64,000 bases of DNA from Ganoderma boninense (Eukaryota; Basidiomycota; Agaricomycetes; Polyporales; Polyporaceae). The stretch's first letter is position 1; each line of letters opens with the position of its first letter. The notes under the pieces were generated by a model that saw only the letters and a list, made by a program, of their open reading frames with translations, was not told the origin of the DNA and made no database searches. The position numbers and the translations under genes were made by a program. This document shows positions 47,382-59,564 of the stretch, piece by piece. The DNA is taken from the NCBI GenBank assembly GCA_002900995.3, contig CM035308.1, positions 4,177,053-4,241,052 on the forward strand. The letters run 5' to 3'.

Positions 47382-49593
47382 ATGTCCAGCAACCCCCCTC
47401 AGCCACGTCCTCGACGCTCCAATGCGAACACGAGGCCTGCCGCTGTCGTGCTTGCCGCTAAACAGACTTGTCGGTCGTCGGCGGAAGTGGCGAAGGAGAA
47501 GGCCGCTCTGGATGCAAAACGTCAGCTCCTCATCGAAAAGCGAGACGCGGAACTCGAGGCTATCCACAAGCTCCAGCTCCAGCTCGACGCTCAAGCTCAG
47601 CTCAACGAGGAGATCGCCTCTCGTCCCCCTCCCGTCCATGCAACCCCGACCACGAGAAAGCCGGCAAACGTACCAGCGGCTCGTGCCGTCCAGTCGGCAA
47701 CCACGACTCCCACCAGTGGAAAGGCGCAATCCCATGCCGCAGCTGCAGACGACGATGAAGCAATTCACGATACAGCTTCTGACCAAGTATCTGCAGACCG
47801 CAAGGTTCAGCCAGGCCGTTCTCGTCGCATAACACGGGCAGACGTCGATCGCACTCACAATGCTGGTACCACGGTAGCTGGTCAAGGCGCTGCGAAGGAG
47901 AACGCCATCCAGCTCCAAGTTGCGGGGGACGACGCAGCGCAAGTTGTAGGTGCGAGTAGCGGAAAGAAACGCAAGTCAGATGGCGGAGGAGAGTCTAGGT
48001 AAGCCAAAGTAGTGCTCGAGTCCAGAATAACTGGGGTAGCCGCGCTCACCATGCAGTGGTAGCTCAGCCAAAAGGGGCAAGCCTCTCAAACCTTCCGGCC
48101 CTACGGCGGCCGCTGCCGCGGCATTCGCCAGCGCCACACCCACGGTGAAGAAGGTTGCCAAAGCCGCCCCCGCCGCTCTGCCCCCTCCATCTCCTGCTCC
48201 TCCTACCCTCGAGTCCTCTTTTCACATCAGTGCCTCCACTTCTCCTGTGAAGACCACCTCCCCTCAGGGTGTTTATACCCAGTCCACCGGTGCCCCCGAC
48301 CTCGGCAACTTCGAAGACAGCAGCTCAGCCCTCGTTGAACGCCCCGCTGCTACCCTCAACGTTACTAGCCCTCTTGGTGTAGCTGGTGTGGCGAAGTCCA
48401 AGGTGAGTTCGAGCCAGTTTACTCAGCATGCTCTAACGTACTCACCTCACACATACACTCCTTATCAGAACATCATTCAGCTCGAGGTTGTCGACGTGGC
48501 GGCACCGCCGCCGTCAGTGGTCCTGCCTACAACCCAAGTTGCTACCCTTGTCCCCGTGCTTCCACCAGTCCAGGCCAGCGGCCCGTGGGCGTTGCGTGAT
48601 CTCGAGCCCATCCTGGGCTCGTACACGTCTCTTTTCACGCTTGACTTTGTTCCGAAGTTGATCAACCTCACCGGCAACCATGCGAGTGCGCCTTGGTCAC
48701 TCCATGGTCTCGACCTCAAAGGCGCCATCGAGAATCTCGTGAAGGACATCTGGCCGATGCTCACGATCGTCGTGATGCTCCGTCAGCCGTTCTATGACCT
48801 GGTACGTGCGCACTGTACTCAGCATGCATCAGGGTAGACTTTCGTGCGACTCACTCACATGTTTTAGGCCAAGCAGAAGCTCTCGGACTATCGCAACGGC
48901 GTCGCCAATGAGGCGGTCGACGTCGTGACCGCATACATGTTGTCCAAGCGCTTCAACACTGCCGAAGACCGCGCTGAGTATGTGGGATGGGCTCTTTCAG
49001 AGAAGGACAACTGGCCATTCCGGTATGAGCGAGTTGTTGAGACTGAGAATGGGCAAATCGTGAGTCATTTATCTCGTTCAAACCGTGACTCCATAACTGG
49101 TAACCTGGGCAAGCAGAAGACCCACGGCGCGTATCAGAGTACACTCATCTCCCGCGCGCTTGCGTATCACTTGAAGTGTATCAATCTCCGCGGTGAGCAG
49201 ATTCGTGACCATCCATGCAATGCGCTTGCGCTCGCGACCACCGCGGTACGTTGTTTGCAATTAACGCTGTCCTGATCTGACGACGGCCGCGTCAAGGTTG
49301 AGCGTGCGTTGCGGATGTGGGCTACCGGGTCACTCCTCCGCCCCCGCGGCCGCACCGAAGAGGCGAAGTTCAGTGAGCGACTTTGGGGCAAGACTGCAAA
49401 CGAGTACCTTGGCAGCATTATCGATCTCACCGACGAGCAATGGGACAAGATATTGGCCAAAGCGGATCTCTGTGCGCGCAGCTTAGACGAAGACTCTGAA
49501 GATGAAGTAGACTCCGAAGATGAGTGCCTTGGAGACCTGCCCACCACCGGCCGCGCAATCCTCGTGGATGCAGACCTCGAGAACCCGGAATAG
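47382..49593 (+). CDS. Plavaka accessory protein of P2, unknown function
   Basis: Open multi-exon gene. The N-terminus (MSSNPPQPRPRRSNANTRPA) leads into a coiled-coil stretch (AKEKAALDAKRQLLIEKRDA), then a low-complexity Pro/Ser/Ala linker with KKRK. The C-terminal half is globular: WALRDLEPILGSYTSLFTL, RQPFYDL joined to AKQKLSDYRNGVANEAVD, KTHGAYQSTLISRALAYHLK, RDHPCNALALATTAVERALR and WDKILAKADL, with an acidic tail. The exon after WPFRYERVVETENGQ skips to KTHGAYQ. I do not recognise the fold. The same protein in P1 suggests selection within the element. Shared or related promoter control with the transposase is likely. Confidence 0.8.
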
Positions 49594-50034
49594 GAGGGTT
49601 GAGTTGCCAACTTGCCGCTACGGGCCTGGAAAGCGAGGCCAAGGCTTCATACAAAAGGTATGTCCTATTCAGTGTTAACGCATTGTTCTCTTGTGCCGAC
49701 TCTCCATTCAAACCTCTGGTTCACACAATCCAGATACCCAATTCATCCAACACGCCATCTCCATCTTTCTTATGTCTCCTTATTCAATCTCTGCGTCACC
49801 CGGTAATGCGGCGGCGCGTGCCGCTCCTTCAATCACCTTCGCTCTTCGAGTCACCTCTCCTTCCCCCACTGTATCTATGTATGTCATTCTTCTGTCTATT
49901 GCTTCTGTTAACTCCTCTCATGAAGTTCACAGTACCCATTCCTGAACCTTCATTTCACTGACAAGCTTCCGTCACTCGTCATTCCTTCGCTTTCGCACTA
50001 TATCTTCTAATAATGACACCCTTCATCTATCTCA

Positions 50035-50357
50035 CATCAGTACTTCGGGATTTTACTTAATGACTTACGTACTTAATAGCCAGCGGCCCTACCTGGGGCC
50101 CGAGTTTGGAAGAGAGTGCGGACAAGATGCAGGCTCCAGTGGGGCCGGGTGGGGTGCTCTTGCACCCTGCCAGGTGCTGGCCGAGTGATAGACCCGTGGT
50201 GCTGGGAGGACGAGCGACGGTTTGTGAGACGGCTTACCGGCGCTTTGCGCCATACTTACGGCTTATCAAATTAACATGCTTAATGCCAACTTAAGCGTCT
50301 TAACGGTGCTTAACGCCCTCGTTAAGTACCGTTAAGCATTTTCCCGAAGTACTGATG
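50035..50357. mobile_element. 323-bp MITE with P3-type ends, inside P2
   Basis: The left end is CATCAGTACTTCGGGATTTT and the right end inverted is CATCAGTACTTCGGGAAAAT, flanked by CA (50033-50034 and 50358-50359). Its right 90 bases match the right arm of P3 (TTAAGTACCGTTAAGCATTT in both). There is no coding sequence. It is a non-autonomous derivative that P3-type transposase could move in trans. Confidence 0.85.
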
Positions 50358-51572
50358 CACCCCCATACATGCTTGCGCTCGCATTTTATTATACGTTTTG
50401 TAGCGCCTCGGGCACCGCCCGTTTTTACCCCCACCCTGCTCGTCAGATGTCATTACGCACCGTACTTACCTGTACTTGCCGAATGGATAAGACTTGAGCG
50501 CCCACTCTTACCGACTGAACTTCTCTGAACGACCACTGGGCCCACAGGTGAACCTAATTTTCCAGAAGGGCTGGATTTGTCTTGGGATTACTGAGTCAGA
50601 ATGGATAATTGATCTCAGAGCTGCCAAGTGGATCGGACGGATTGCTGATGCACGTCGTAAAGGCTCTCAAACCCTCGAGACCTGAGGCGGATATATACGA
50701 CCTGCTAGATCGACACTCGGACTCTCGACAGACCACACCATCCCGCACGAACTCATCCGTTGCGAGCGTCCCTTGGTGGTGATGCCTTTGGTTTCGGGGA
50801 TAGAACACGCCATCACCTACAAAACGAGCGCTATCCTTGCCGTGTTTGCTCAGATCCTCGAGGTCCGTAGTTTCCTCCGTGTCACTCGAGCTAAACGCTG
50901 ACGCAACACTTGCGCCGACAGGGCGTCGAGCACATGCATCGCCTGCGCATCGCACACGGGGTACGTGGCTTTCTAGAGCCAGCCGGATATGCTCTGGCTG
51001 AAGGTGCTTGAGTTCGTAGGATATCTTCACTCCCAATATCGTCACAGCCACCAAGGAGGACGCGAGGCGCGACCCAAGACTGACCGCAGGGCGCGTATAC
51101 CTGATTGATTTCGAGAGCAGTCGGCAGTTCGAGCGTGGGCCAGGCGTCCAGGCTGCAGTTCCGCTGCCGGACACGCACGTCGTGCCGCCGCTGGGAATGA
51201 CGACGTTCGATCCATTCTCATGGGACGTCTACTGCCTCGGACTGACTTTCGGGGCGATGATCGAGGTGAGCTTACTCTGACCACGTCCTAAGAGCAAGGG
51301 TACCTACTGACATGAATTCTAATGCATAGGAGAGGTTTATCTTCAAGCCACATACGACACCGTGGATCCCAGTGCGTTTCGCCAGATGGCTGAAGGGAAA
51401 CGAGGCCGGATGTTCGTCCCCGTGCCGTTGTCGTCCAACCGTCGCCCAGGCACGGCGGGTGCTTGCCGTCGTTCGATGGTTCGTGGCCGTGGTGGAGCTC
51501 CTTGTCGCCACAGTTCGATATCCGACGGCCTTGTTCCAAACGTCACGCTTGGCTGGTCTCTCGCGCGGTTGA

Positions 51573-51956
51573 CAAACGTGCTAGTACATGTTATTGTTCT
51601 TCTGACGTCGTATCGTATTGACATGAGATATAATACAGCTTTTTCACTATTCGGACGGGCAGCTTGAGAAACTGGAGACGCAATTCTGTCGCACAGAGGA
51701 GATTCAAAGGACTTTAGTCGCCACCGTCGCTCGGTGGCGCAGGCCCTGGGGGACCAACGAACGCACATGGTTAACCTTCCGGGTCCGCACAACACCCGTA
51801 GGCACGATGCCCGCAAGCAGCCGCCACCGTCGCTCCGTCGGGCCAGCGGTCCTACCAAGGGTCGCGCTTAGTCTTGGTCCGCACGCGACGCCCGCACACG
51901 TACGCCACTCACCTCACCAGTCCACCCGTACAGTGGCGGACGACCACACCTTGCCC
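51573..51956. other. Convergent 3' ends of K3/K4 and S1
   Basis: No gene. Both 3' untranslated regions are expected here. Confidence 0.5.
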
Positions 51957-52337
51957 TCACGCGTTCTGCTGCGACATCAGCGCAGCCTTGTTCACGGCAA
52001 GGTCCTCCAAGCATCTCTTGAACGCCGCGCGGTTCGCCTCGGGGTCGCCCTTGGGTCGCAGCACGTACGCGAGGAGCGGCTTCGTCGAACCCTGCAGGAA
52101 TTCCCCTAGGTTGACGTCGTACGTGATGTTGGACGGGGAGTTGGCCTGCGAGAGCGTGCGCTTCTTTACGGTGAGCTCAAGCGCGTGGAACGTCCAGGGC
52201 AGGACCTTTGGAGGGCCCTCGGTGCCCGTCGTCGTGTTGAAGAAGCTGCTGTCGACGGCGTCGGCTTCGCGGAGGAGGTATAGGAGCGCCGAGCGGCGGT
52301 CAATGGTGGGAGCGGGAGGTGGGACTTGGAGCGGCAT
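51957..52337 (-). CDS. Small conserved protein S1, unknown function
   Basis: Single-exon gene of 126 residues starting at MPLQVPPPAPTI. An in-frame ATG at 52457 would add 40 residues of low-complexity sequence, so the inner start, which aligns with S2, is preferred. It shares with S2 (61668-62054) the order DRRSALLYLLREADAVDSSF, LTVKKRTLSQA, AYVLRPKGDPEANRAAFKR and CLEDLAVNKAALM. There is no signal peptide or membrane segment. It is predicted to be cytosolic or nuclear, with a helical C-terminus. It lies tail to tail with K3/K4 and back to back with K5, the same arrangement as S2 with K6 and K7. I do not recognise the family. Confidence 0.75.
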   Translation of the reverse strand: MPLQVPPPAPTIDRRSALLYLLREADAVDSSFFNTTTGTEGPPKVLPWTFHALELTVKKRTLSQANSPSNITYDVNLGEFLQGSTKPLLAYVLRPKGDPEANRAAFKRCLEDLAVNKAALMSQQNA

Positions 52338-53202
52338 GCCGGGGAAGAGCGCGCGTCTGGGTGGTGATTGAAATATTGAAGACGGAGATGGAGGGCGCTC
52401 GATGAGAGGATGGCGGACGGTCGTGCTGGAGGCGATGCGCACCTGGGGGGTAAGCACCGGGCGGTAGTGCTGGAGGACTAGTAGAGGGCTGAGGGCTCAA
52501 GTGGCGGAGGGGGCGCACACCTGAGTGACCCTTATAGCTCTCTCTCAGGCTCTCTACGGTCGATCCGGAAATGAGCAGAGGACGAGTCAAGCGAACCGTC
52601 CCGTATCCAGCTGTGGAACCCCAAAGAAGTAGAAGGGTTATCAGATGCATGCATGCGATCGCTGGGAGCTTGCGCGGGTACCAACCATCAAAACCCAAAT
52701 GTCCGAAAGAATCGCCCTGAACCCGCTCACCTTGGAAGGAGGCTGATAGGTTTCCGACCAGTAAACTGATACAGCGATTGGGAAATCGCTCACCTTTTTG
52801 GTAAAGGGTGATGGACTTGGTCTAGGTGCCGCCTTCATATGAATCCCAGGAATTCGATTTTTCTCCAGCGCCGGATGTGTTGGCAGGACAAAAGGGTGGC
52901 GTCCGGACTTGTCGGAGTATGATAAGTTGCGCTAATGAGAACACGAGGCGAAGGCGCACATCACGGTTGAATCTGTCGATGATAGAGCGTGCTGAATGGG
53001 CAAGCCGCTTACGCGTGCGAGTCAGGCTCGGAGGCACGAGAGCCTCATCAAGCGTTACGCCAGGGGGGGTCTGGACGATGCGCGAGAGGACAGAAGCGGC
53101 GGCACCCTTCTGTTTGTGCTTATTTCCTTTCGGCGACAAGCGACATCGCCACAGCAGCGGTTGGACTCTGCGCTCGACGCTCGCTCCAGACTCACGGTCG
53201 TT
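52338..53202. promoter_or_regulatory. Region between S1 and K5
   Basis: No gene seen. CTATAAG on minus (52531-52537) is a likely TATA box for S1. An antisense frame at 52822-53241 has no recognisable motif. Confidence 0.4.
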
Positions 53203-53398
53203 ATGTCCTCTCTCGATGTTCCGAACTTGTTGAAGGACCACCCGAACCTACGGGCGAGGAAAATCGAACTCATCAGTACTTTCGGAAAATGCTTAACAGC
53301 TTAACGTGCTTACCACCGGCCGTAAGCCTCTAAGCACCGTAAGTACAGATAAGCCTGTAAGCTCTTAAGACGAGAGCACTATAATATTAATATTTTGC

Positions 53399-56300
53399 CT
53401 ACTCTATTGTCTCGAAGGAGTGATAGTCAATATATCTATTCACATAGAAGCTATTGAATGCATCGAGACTCGCAGAGAAGTGGAGACCGAGGGGCATGCG
53501 CGTGGCACCGAAGACAGGCATAAGATGACAGGCCCGGACGATGCAATCAATGTCAATGACACCAACGACCTGCTCGCCATGACCATCCTTCTCCGGCTTC
53601 ACCTTCCACATCCCTGTCGCAGGGTCCGGTGCATCTCCAATCGTCTCGAACCATTCTACATAAGCGCAGGCATATTTAGTGTCCTGAAACATGAAGGTAA
53701 AAAATAGTAAAACTCGAGCAACGAGCATACCAGCCATCCCCGGACGCTCAGCATCTAACAAGACAAGCACTGTATCATACCGAGCATACTGTCCATACCA
53801 AGATGGGTTACACCGGATCATCTCGCGGTGCATGCCGCCAGTACTGGTAGCTTCGCTTGGTGCGAAGAAGGTGGCCGAGATGCTATGATAGACTCCAATG
53901 CGTGTCCACGATGCAATCTGCGGACACTCATCAAGAGACACAGCATCGCCCGGGTCAAGATCAGGGTAGAGCTGCTCATATAGGAACCTCCGGATACACT
54001 CTCGCAGACGTGGGAGAGCTGCAGGGGCGCTGAACTGTTCAAGCCGGACAACATACGCTGTAATAGCTCAATTAGAAAGATGTGCGCATACTGAGAATGT
54101 AAGCTGTGGATAGGCTCACTTGGGCGTGATGCAAGTGCGACTTGAGGACCACTTGTGGGGCCATCTGCATCTGCTGCGTCGCGCTCATCACGGAAACGAG
54201 CATCCATGGCAGCTTGGGTGCTGACGGCTGGCAGGCCAAGAGAGCGAAGCGTGTAGGTGTGAACATCGTCTTGCAGCATGCCCGATCGCCCGAACTCTAC
54301 ACGTGCAGCCGCGATCTTGGCACATCGAGTGTTGGTTCGCAGCATTTGGCCAATGGCGTTGTAGCAACTAGACGATCGCCAGGGAATCTTGACAGCAGCA
54401 ATGTGCTTGGACTCAGTGATCGAGGAGCAGAGTCCATTCGGTGAGCCGAACAACTGGATAGAACTGACATAGTGCACGAGGGAATGTTGGCGTGGAAGGG
54501 AAAAGCCGTCGGGACGGATGCCGAGGTCCTCGAACACACGCCGTGTCGCATGGAAGCGTGCAAGCTCCTGCCGCATACGTTTGAGGATGTTCGTATCATG
54601 GGCGGAGAGGCGGGCGAGATAACAGAAATTGGTGAATGCAGCTATGCACTCCACGACGCCGTCCGGGACATGACCCTGGATAGCTGGGAGAAATACCTAG
54701 CATATCTTTATCAATCATGATCAAGCACGGGTGCGGGCAGCAAACCTTCATGAGTGCTTTGCTGTCATTTCCTGTCCATTGTGCAAAGTTACGACCTTCT
54801 GGAAAGCGGCGTAAACCAGGAAACGATGGCGCTGCAGCAATCCTTCTGGGATGTAAGACTACGGAGGGAAATTGGTGTGTGCGAAATACAACATACCGAC
54901 GATCAATGTCGTCCATGATCCGGTCAGCCTCAGCCTCAGAGGGCGCCGAGAGCCGTATGTACTCCTCGACCCACGATACGAGATGGTCCTTGAATGTCCC
55001 CTTGATCATTTGATGTAGGATGTCGGGCGTGACGAGATCATGAATGTCAGCTCGTGGAAAGCGATACGTGAAGGGCTAATAGAGTAGCGGTCAGATATGT
55101 CAGGTTCACGAAGATAAAACATGGTTACCAAGACCCACCACAACATCGTTCACAATGCCAAACACATCCCAGAGGATCAGAGGATTGAGATTATCCATCA
55201 GACACTCTGTGTGGTCTCGAAACCGACGGGGACCTGCATTCTCCAAGTTATCCGGACGCGCTCGACATCTGCGAGGCCCAGTCAACAAGAGGTAATGTAC
55301 AAAAGAGCAAGATGGCAGCCGCACTCACTTCGGACACCATCCTTGAACGATCCCCGACACGTAAACTTGCTCCGGATAGTCAGCAATGAACGGGCCGAGC
55401 TCGAATATTGTGCGCCGATAGTGGCCGTCGGGGCAGCGGATGACGTGTGGGGTGGTCATCCACTGGCGAAGAGGTTCTAGGACACGGGCAATCGCGGCGT
55501 GGTACAGTTGTTTCTTGAAGATGCGAAAAGCGTCTGTGTCCGCATACTCTCGTGCAGCTGAAAAGAAAAATCGGGACATTAGTACTTATTGCTCGCTTGT
55601 GGATTATGCTGAACACTTACTCTTCGGAATGGGAAGAAACGCAAGGAGGGTTAGAGCTTCTCCATGGGCGCGCCGCATCTCGTTGCTCACGTTGCCCGGG
55701 GAGCCGTACAGAGGGTGGTATTCCTGGTGGCCAGTGGCAACAGATACGGTCGTCTTGTCGGCACCTAGGCATGCAGTGAAGAGCATCGAACCATGCGTTT
55801 CGGGATCATTGGCAATCTGATCCTGGATTCAGAAGCCAGGCATGGGCGTCAGAAATGTGTAGGCACTGTCGTAGATCAAATGCTCGTATACGCACCGCTT
55901 GCTTCCACGCATGACGTCCGGACATGTAATTGCAGAACCTACGATTTTGCGGGCCAATATATTCTTCCCGTGGCACGTAATCCCACTTCCCGTCGAACTC
56001 TGGATTGGCCGCCATGTTCTTGAACACGTGAAGAGGGTTCCGGCCTTGGAGCTCATACGTCTCTCGGGCCCACGGGGCGTCGCCATAGTGCTCAGGGTTC
56101 TTCACACGGAGCTGGTATGTGATCCATGGAGCCTCGCCGTAAGGACTGGCATCCGTAGTGTTAAACATGTCGCTGGCACTGGTGAAAAAGCCACTCGTCG
56201 TCTCATCCCCGTCCGTTTGAGCGGCTCGCTTTGCAGCCATGATCCTGAGGAGTTCATTGATGTGGTCGTTCGAGGCATGCATCTTGGTGATGAGGAGTTC

Positions 56301-56606
56301 GGAGAATTCGAACGAAGCACGATCTTCGTATGGGTGCCAGTCTTCAACAGGACGACGAGCAGGCGGTGGTGTGCCCGGGGGGAGGAAGTTTCCTTGAGGA
56401 TCACATGGCTGAGCTGTACGGGAGCTCAGTTAGTAGTCGTGGTGTCATATAGAAACGACTGGCGAACCATTGAGACGAGGGTGGTAGCGGTACGTGCTCG
56501 GCTGAGGGGGGGGCGGTTGGGGATACTTGTGTACGCGGTTTCCGTGCGTTCTGAGGCTTCGCATTGTCGGAAATGTACGCTTGCAGGTGTTGCACCAATG
56601 GCCCAT
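53399..56606 (-). CDS. Plavaka transposase of P3, intact
   Basis: It starts with a C2H2 finger (CNTCKRTFPTMRSLRTHGNRVH) at 56606. I tested most joins and all were in frame: RLNG to AQPCDPQ, HAWKQA to DQIANDP, PIPK to AREYADT, WCPK to CRARPD, NDVV to PFTYRFPRADIH, DDIDRR to IAAAPSFPG, KALMK to VFLPAIQ and SRPT to YVVRLEQ. The core has LGADKTTVSVATGHQEY, CPDGHYRRTIFELGPFIADY, MIKGTFKDHLVSWVEEY, GFSLPRQHSLVHYV and SKHIAAVKIPW. It ends DIDCIVRACHLMPV and NRYIDYHSFETIE at 53399. These features are typical of Plavaka enzymes, which are distant relatives of CACTA transposases. It probably recognises CATCAG-type ends, including those of the MITE in P2. Confidence 0.9.
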
Positions 56607-56773
56607 GGTTGGCAAGATTATCAGCACACAGACTTGGGGAATGACGAGCAGAGTACGATTGAGCAAGTACAGAGCGCAGCAGTAGTGCACGTCGGCGCAG
56701 AGAGCAAGTCCGCGGGCGTCTATAATGGACGTCCCATAGCTCCGAGTCCCTCCGCATCTCCTTCAACACCACC
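56607..56773. promoter_or_regulatory. Compact divergent promoter of P3
   Basis: Only 167 bases separate the two start codons. TCTATAATGG at about 56718 may act for the plus-strand gene. Confidence 0.45.
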
Positions 56774-59564
56774 ATGCCTCCGTCCACCAGAGGGCGTGGC
56801 AAAGCGGCTGCAGAGGCTGCACAAGCCTCTGAGGCTGCCGAGCCCTCTGAAGACCCCTCAGAGCCACTAGCTTCCCGCCCTGTATCTCAGCAACATAAAA
56901 TTCGGAGCTCTGCGACAACCCCATCAGCTCGACGCGGCCGCGGAAAGGCGATCACTCACTCGCATCGTACGCCAACGCAGTCGAAGACTATCGCCAAGGA
57001 CACAAGCTCCATGGAGGTGTGTATCTAGGCATGCAGCACGTCTCCGGCGCACCGCTCTTGGCGGTTTTGCGCATCTTGCACTGAAAATTTTCCTAGTCAG
57101 CACCTTCGCACACACATGGCACACGGCAACAGAACAAAACTCGTCACCCTGCTAAAGAACCTGGCCTCCATTGGCAGGAGGAGAAAGCGGCGAGAGCAGC
57201 GGCAGAGACTGCGAAGAAAGAAGCACGCCATGTCAAAGATTCCAAGAAGGCCGAGGAGGAAGCCCGAAAGCGTCGCGAAACAGAGGCCTTCCTCAAGCTC
57301 GCCGCCCTAGAGGACGCTCAGGCTCTACAAGATGAAGAAGAACTCGAGTATATGGAGCGGACGACACGCATCGGGTACAATGGCTCCGGTATTGACGCCA
57401 ACGACGGCGCTGACGAAGGCAACGCGCCTATGGAAATCGACGCCCAAGAATCTGGAGCCGACGACTATGTCGACGAGATGGACGCCTGCAGTGCATACCA
57501 GGTCAGTCATAGCGACGAGTCAGGAGACGAGGAGAATGGAGAGGACGATGACGTTGGAGAGGATGAAGAGGATGAAGACGAAGGTGGGGACGTCCAACCG
57601 AGCGCAAAAATAAAGGTAATTTCCCTATTTACCGCCCCCTTTTGTACGTAAACGCCATGAAATGGTCGAACTTACCTCGGATTCTCACCACCCAGGCAAA
57701 AATCAAGCGTCGCAACGCCGTCCTTCACGCGATCTCTGTCCAGCGCAAGCATCCTGACCTGTCAGCTGGTCCAGAGAAGCCTATACTCATCAAGCGCAAA
57801 GCGAATGCAGACCCCATCGAAAGCGTGTACGTCTACTGTCCAGAGATATTCGATACAGATAGCCTGTACGCTGATTATCATTATCAGAAGCAGCCGGGCC
57901 GCGCCTTCCAAGAAGAAGAAGAACATCGATTCAAGCGCCTTCAATGAAGACTGGCTTGCCGAGCATACAGAACCGCGATCCACCCCTCGTCCTCGCCCTG
58001 CTGGCTCTCGCTCCACAACATCTCGAGCACCTTCCGTGCGCCCTGCCCCGTTGACCACGACACCGTCCAAGCCTGTCACACAGGGCGGTCGTCCCCAATG
58101 GCAGACTCGGCTGCATGCCATGCTGAGCCTGAGCTCGCCCTCAACTGTCTCCTCTCCGTCTCTGCCCCACCTGTCCACTCCGACTGCCCGCACCCCCCGT
58201 GCCCCCAAGCCCGCACGGTCCTCCAGGACTGTCATGCGCCCAGAGGAAGAAGTCGGAGGCCTCAATGACGACGATATCACCATCTCGCGGAGCGCCGTTG
58301 CACGATCGGTCGGCCAGGGAATTGGAAGTCGCGACCAGGTACGGACACGATATCCTCCAGTTCATTACGATTGCTCACTGTGCCGCTTTAATGACGGCAC
58401 CACAGCCTTTCGACATCATCAGTGACCACGAGAGTACCCCCGTAGCCACTGTGAAGAACAAACGCAAATCCCGCAAGGAAGTCGCAGCCGAGGACTCGCT
58501 CTCAGCCAACAACCTCCCTGCCACAATTGGCCCCTACTGGGACCGTATCTGTGCGTCCCTCTGCGATTATTATGGCGCGCGCGAGAACCCGTGGGTACTC
58601 GACAACGCCGACCCGAAGAGGGTCAATCGTCAACACCAGGCGGGCAAGGGGAAGGATCGCGAACTTCAGGAGGGTAAGAAGGCATTGGGGGAAGATCCCG
58701 ACTTCGACAAGCTCCTCAAGTTCATAGTCGATCTACTTTGTCCCGAAGAACACTTCGACATCAAGTCTAGCGCAAAGTTTTGCCGCATGGTACTGTGCTT
58801 TTTTATCTTCCCTGTTTCAACGCGCTGACGCTATCCCGCACAGGCCAGGCAAGCGGTATACAACTGGCGGCGCACATTCTTCAACCGTGCCAAAACTGTC
58901 GTGTACAAGGCGCAGGAAGATCGCTTCCCAGTCCCCAAAAAAGGTGCTGCAAACAACACGGCCGCGATCGGGACATGGGCTAAGCTCGCGAACGCCTTTG
59001 GCGGTGAAGCATTCTGGGAGGAGCCGGATACTAGCCCTGTGAGTCTATGCTATTTCCTCATTTGTTTCTCGCAAGCTATGCTCAACGCAGCCTAGGATGG
59101 CAATCCGATTGGGGCCCTAATGTCTCCCTACGTGCTCGACACATTCTCTGTGCATCTCGAGCGCCGGGAGGGGTCAATCTTCGCCAACGCAGAGCTCCCA
59201 TGTGGCGCTCTTGCACTCGCGTGTGCTGCGGTGAGTAGCACGACAGTTTCTCTGTGTAAGTTCTAGCTAACATTTTTAAACAGGTTGACGTTGCTTTCCA
59301 GGGTTGGTACACAGGTACATTTCAGCAGCCAGCTCGATACAAGCGGATCGAGTTCGAGACGGTCGGCGGGTTGACTGAGAAGTGGTTCGAAGATTCAGTA
59401 GAACCTGGGTATGTGTTCAAACCTCATCGTTTCCATAAGTATATTGCGCGAGCCGAGGAACGTCTCTCAAAGGTGCCCTCTGGCGCGCCGCTCCCAGGAC
59501 GTACCACACCCCCACCCTTGCGTCGTGCTGTAGTTGACCCAGATAGTTCACCTCCGCGACCGTG
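56774..59564 (+). CDS. Plavaka accessory protein of P3, unknown function
   Basis: Open multi-exon gene unrelated in sequence to the P1 and P2 accessory family. Parts in order: a basic Ala/Glu-rich start (MPPSTRGRGKAAAEAAQ); a charged helix (EEKAARAAAETAKKEARHV); a long acidic block near 57500-57600 (DDDVGEDEEDEDEGG); a lysine cluster KKKKN that may be a nuclear signal; and a Ser/Pro/Thr linker. The C-terminal globular domain has IGPYWDRICASLCDYYGARE, LKFIVDLLCPEEHFD, ARQAVYNWRRTFFNRAKTVV, GALALACAAVDVAFQGWYTG and FEDSVEPGYVF. The stop is at 59564. All joins I tried keep frame. The acidic N-terminus and nuclear signal fit a chromatin- or DNA-associated helper, but this is inference. Confidence 0.8.

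Larger units (their letters stand above)
43114..50650 (-). mobile_element. Plavaka-type transposon P2, 7537 bp
   Basis: The ends are CATCAGGAATCCGTCCG (43114) and, inverted, CATCAGCAATCCGTCCG (right edge 50650), flanked by CA at 43112-43113 and 50651-50652. It is inserted in exon 2 of K3/K4. Its termini and accessory gene resemble those of P1, so the two are one subfamily. It carries a 323-bp MITE in its right arm. The transposase has a nonsense codon; the accessory gene is open. Confidence 0.93.
35755..51572 (+). pseudogene. Kinase-like gene K3/K4, split by two Plavaka insertions
   Basis: One K gene in three pieces: 35755-35810, 42923-43113 and 50653-51572. When P1, P2 and one copy of each 2-bp duplication are removed, exon 1 is 35755-35810 plus 42923-43007, exon 2 is 43070-43113 plus 50653-50862, then 50922-50960, 51020-51265 and 51330-51572. 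The sum is 923 bases, against 924 for intact K6. The missing base is in exon 2, near 50730, where the frame shifts. Motifs are IPDWLLAHPELCKRG, VVKALKPSRPEADIYDLL (ATP-site Lys), IPHELIRCERPLVVMP, HRLRIAHG joined to DIFTPNIV (HGD-type loop), RVYLIDFES (DFE) and FDPFSWDVYCLGLT. It is dead by two insertions and one deletion. Confidence 0.92.
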
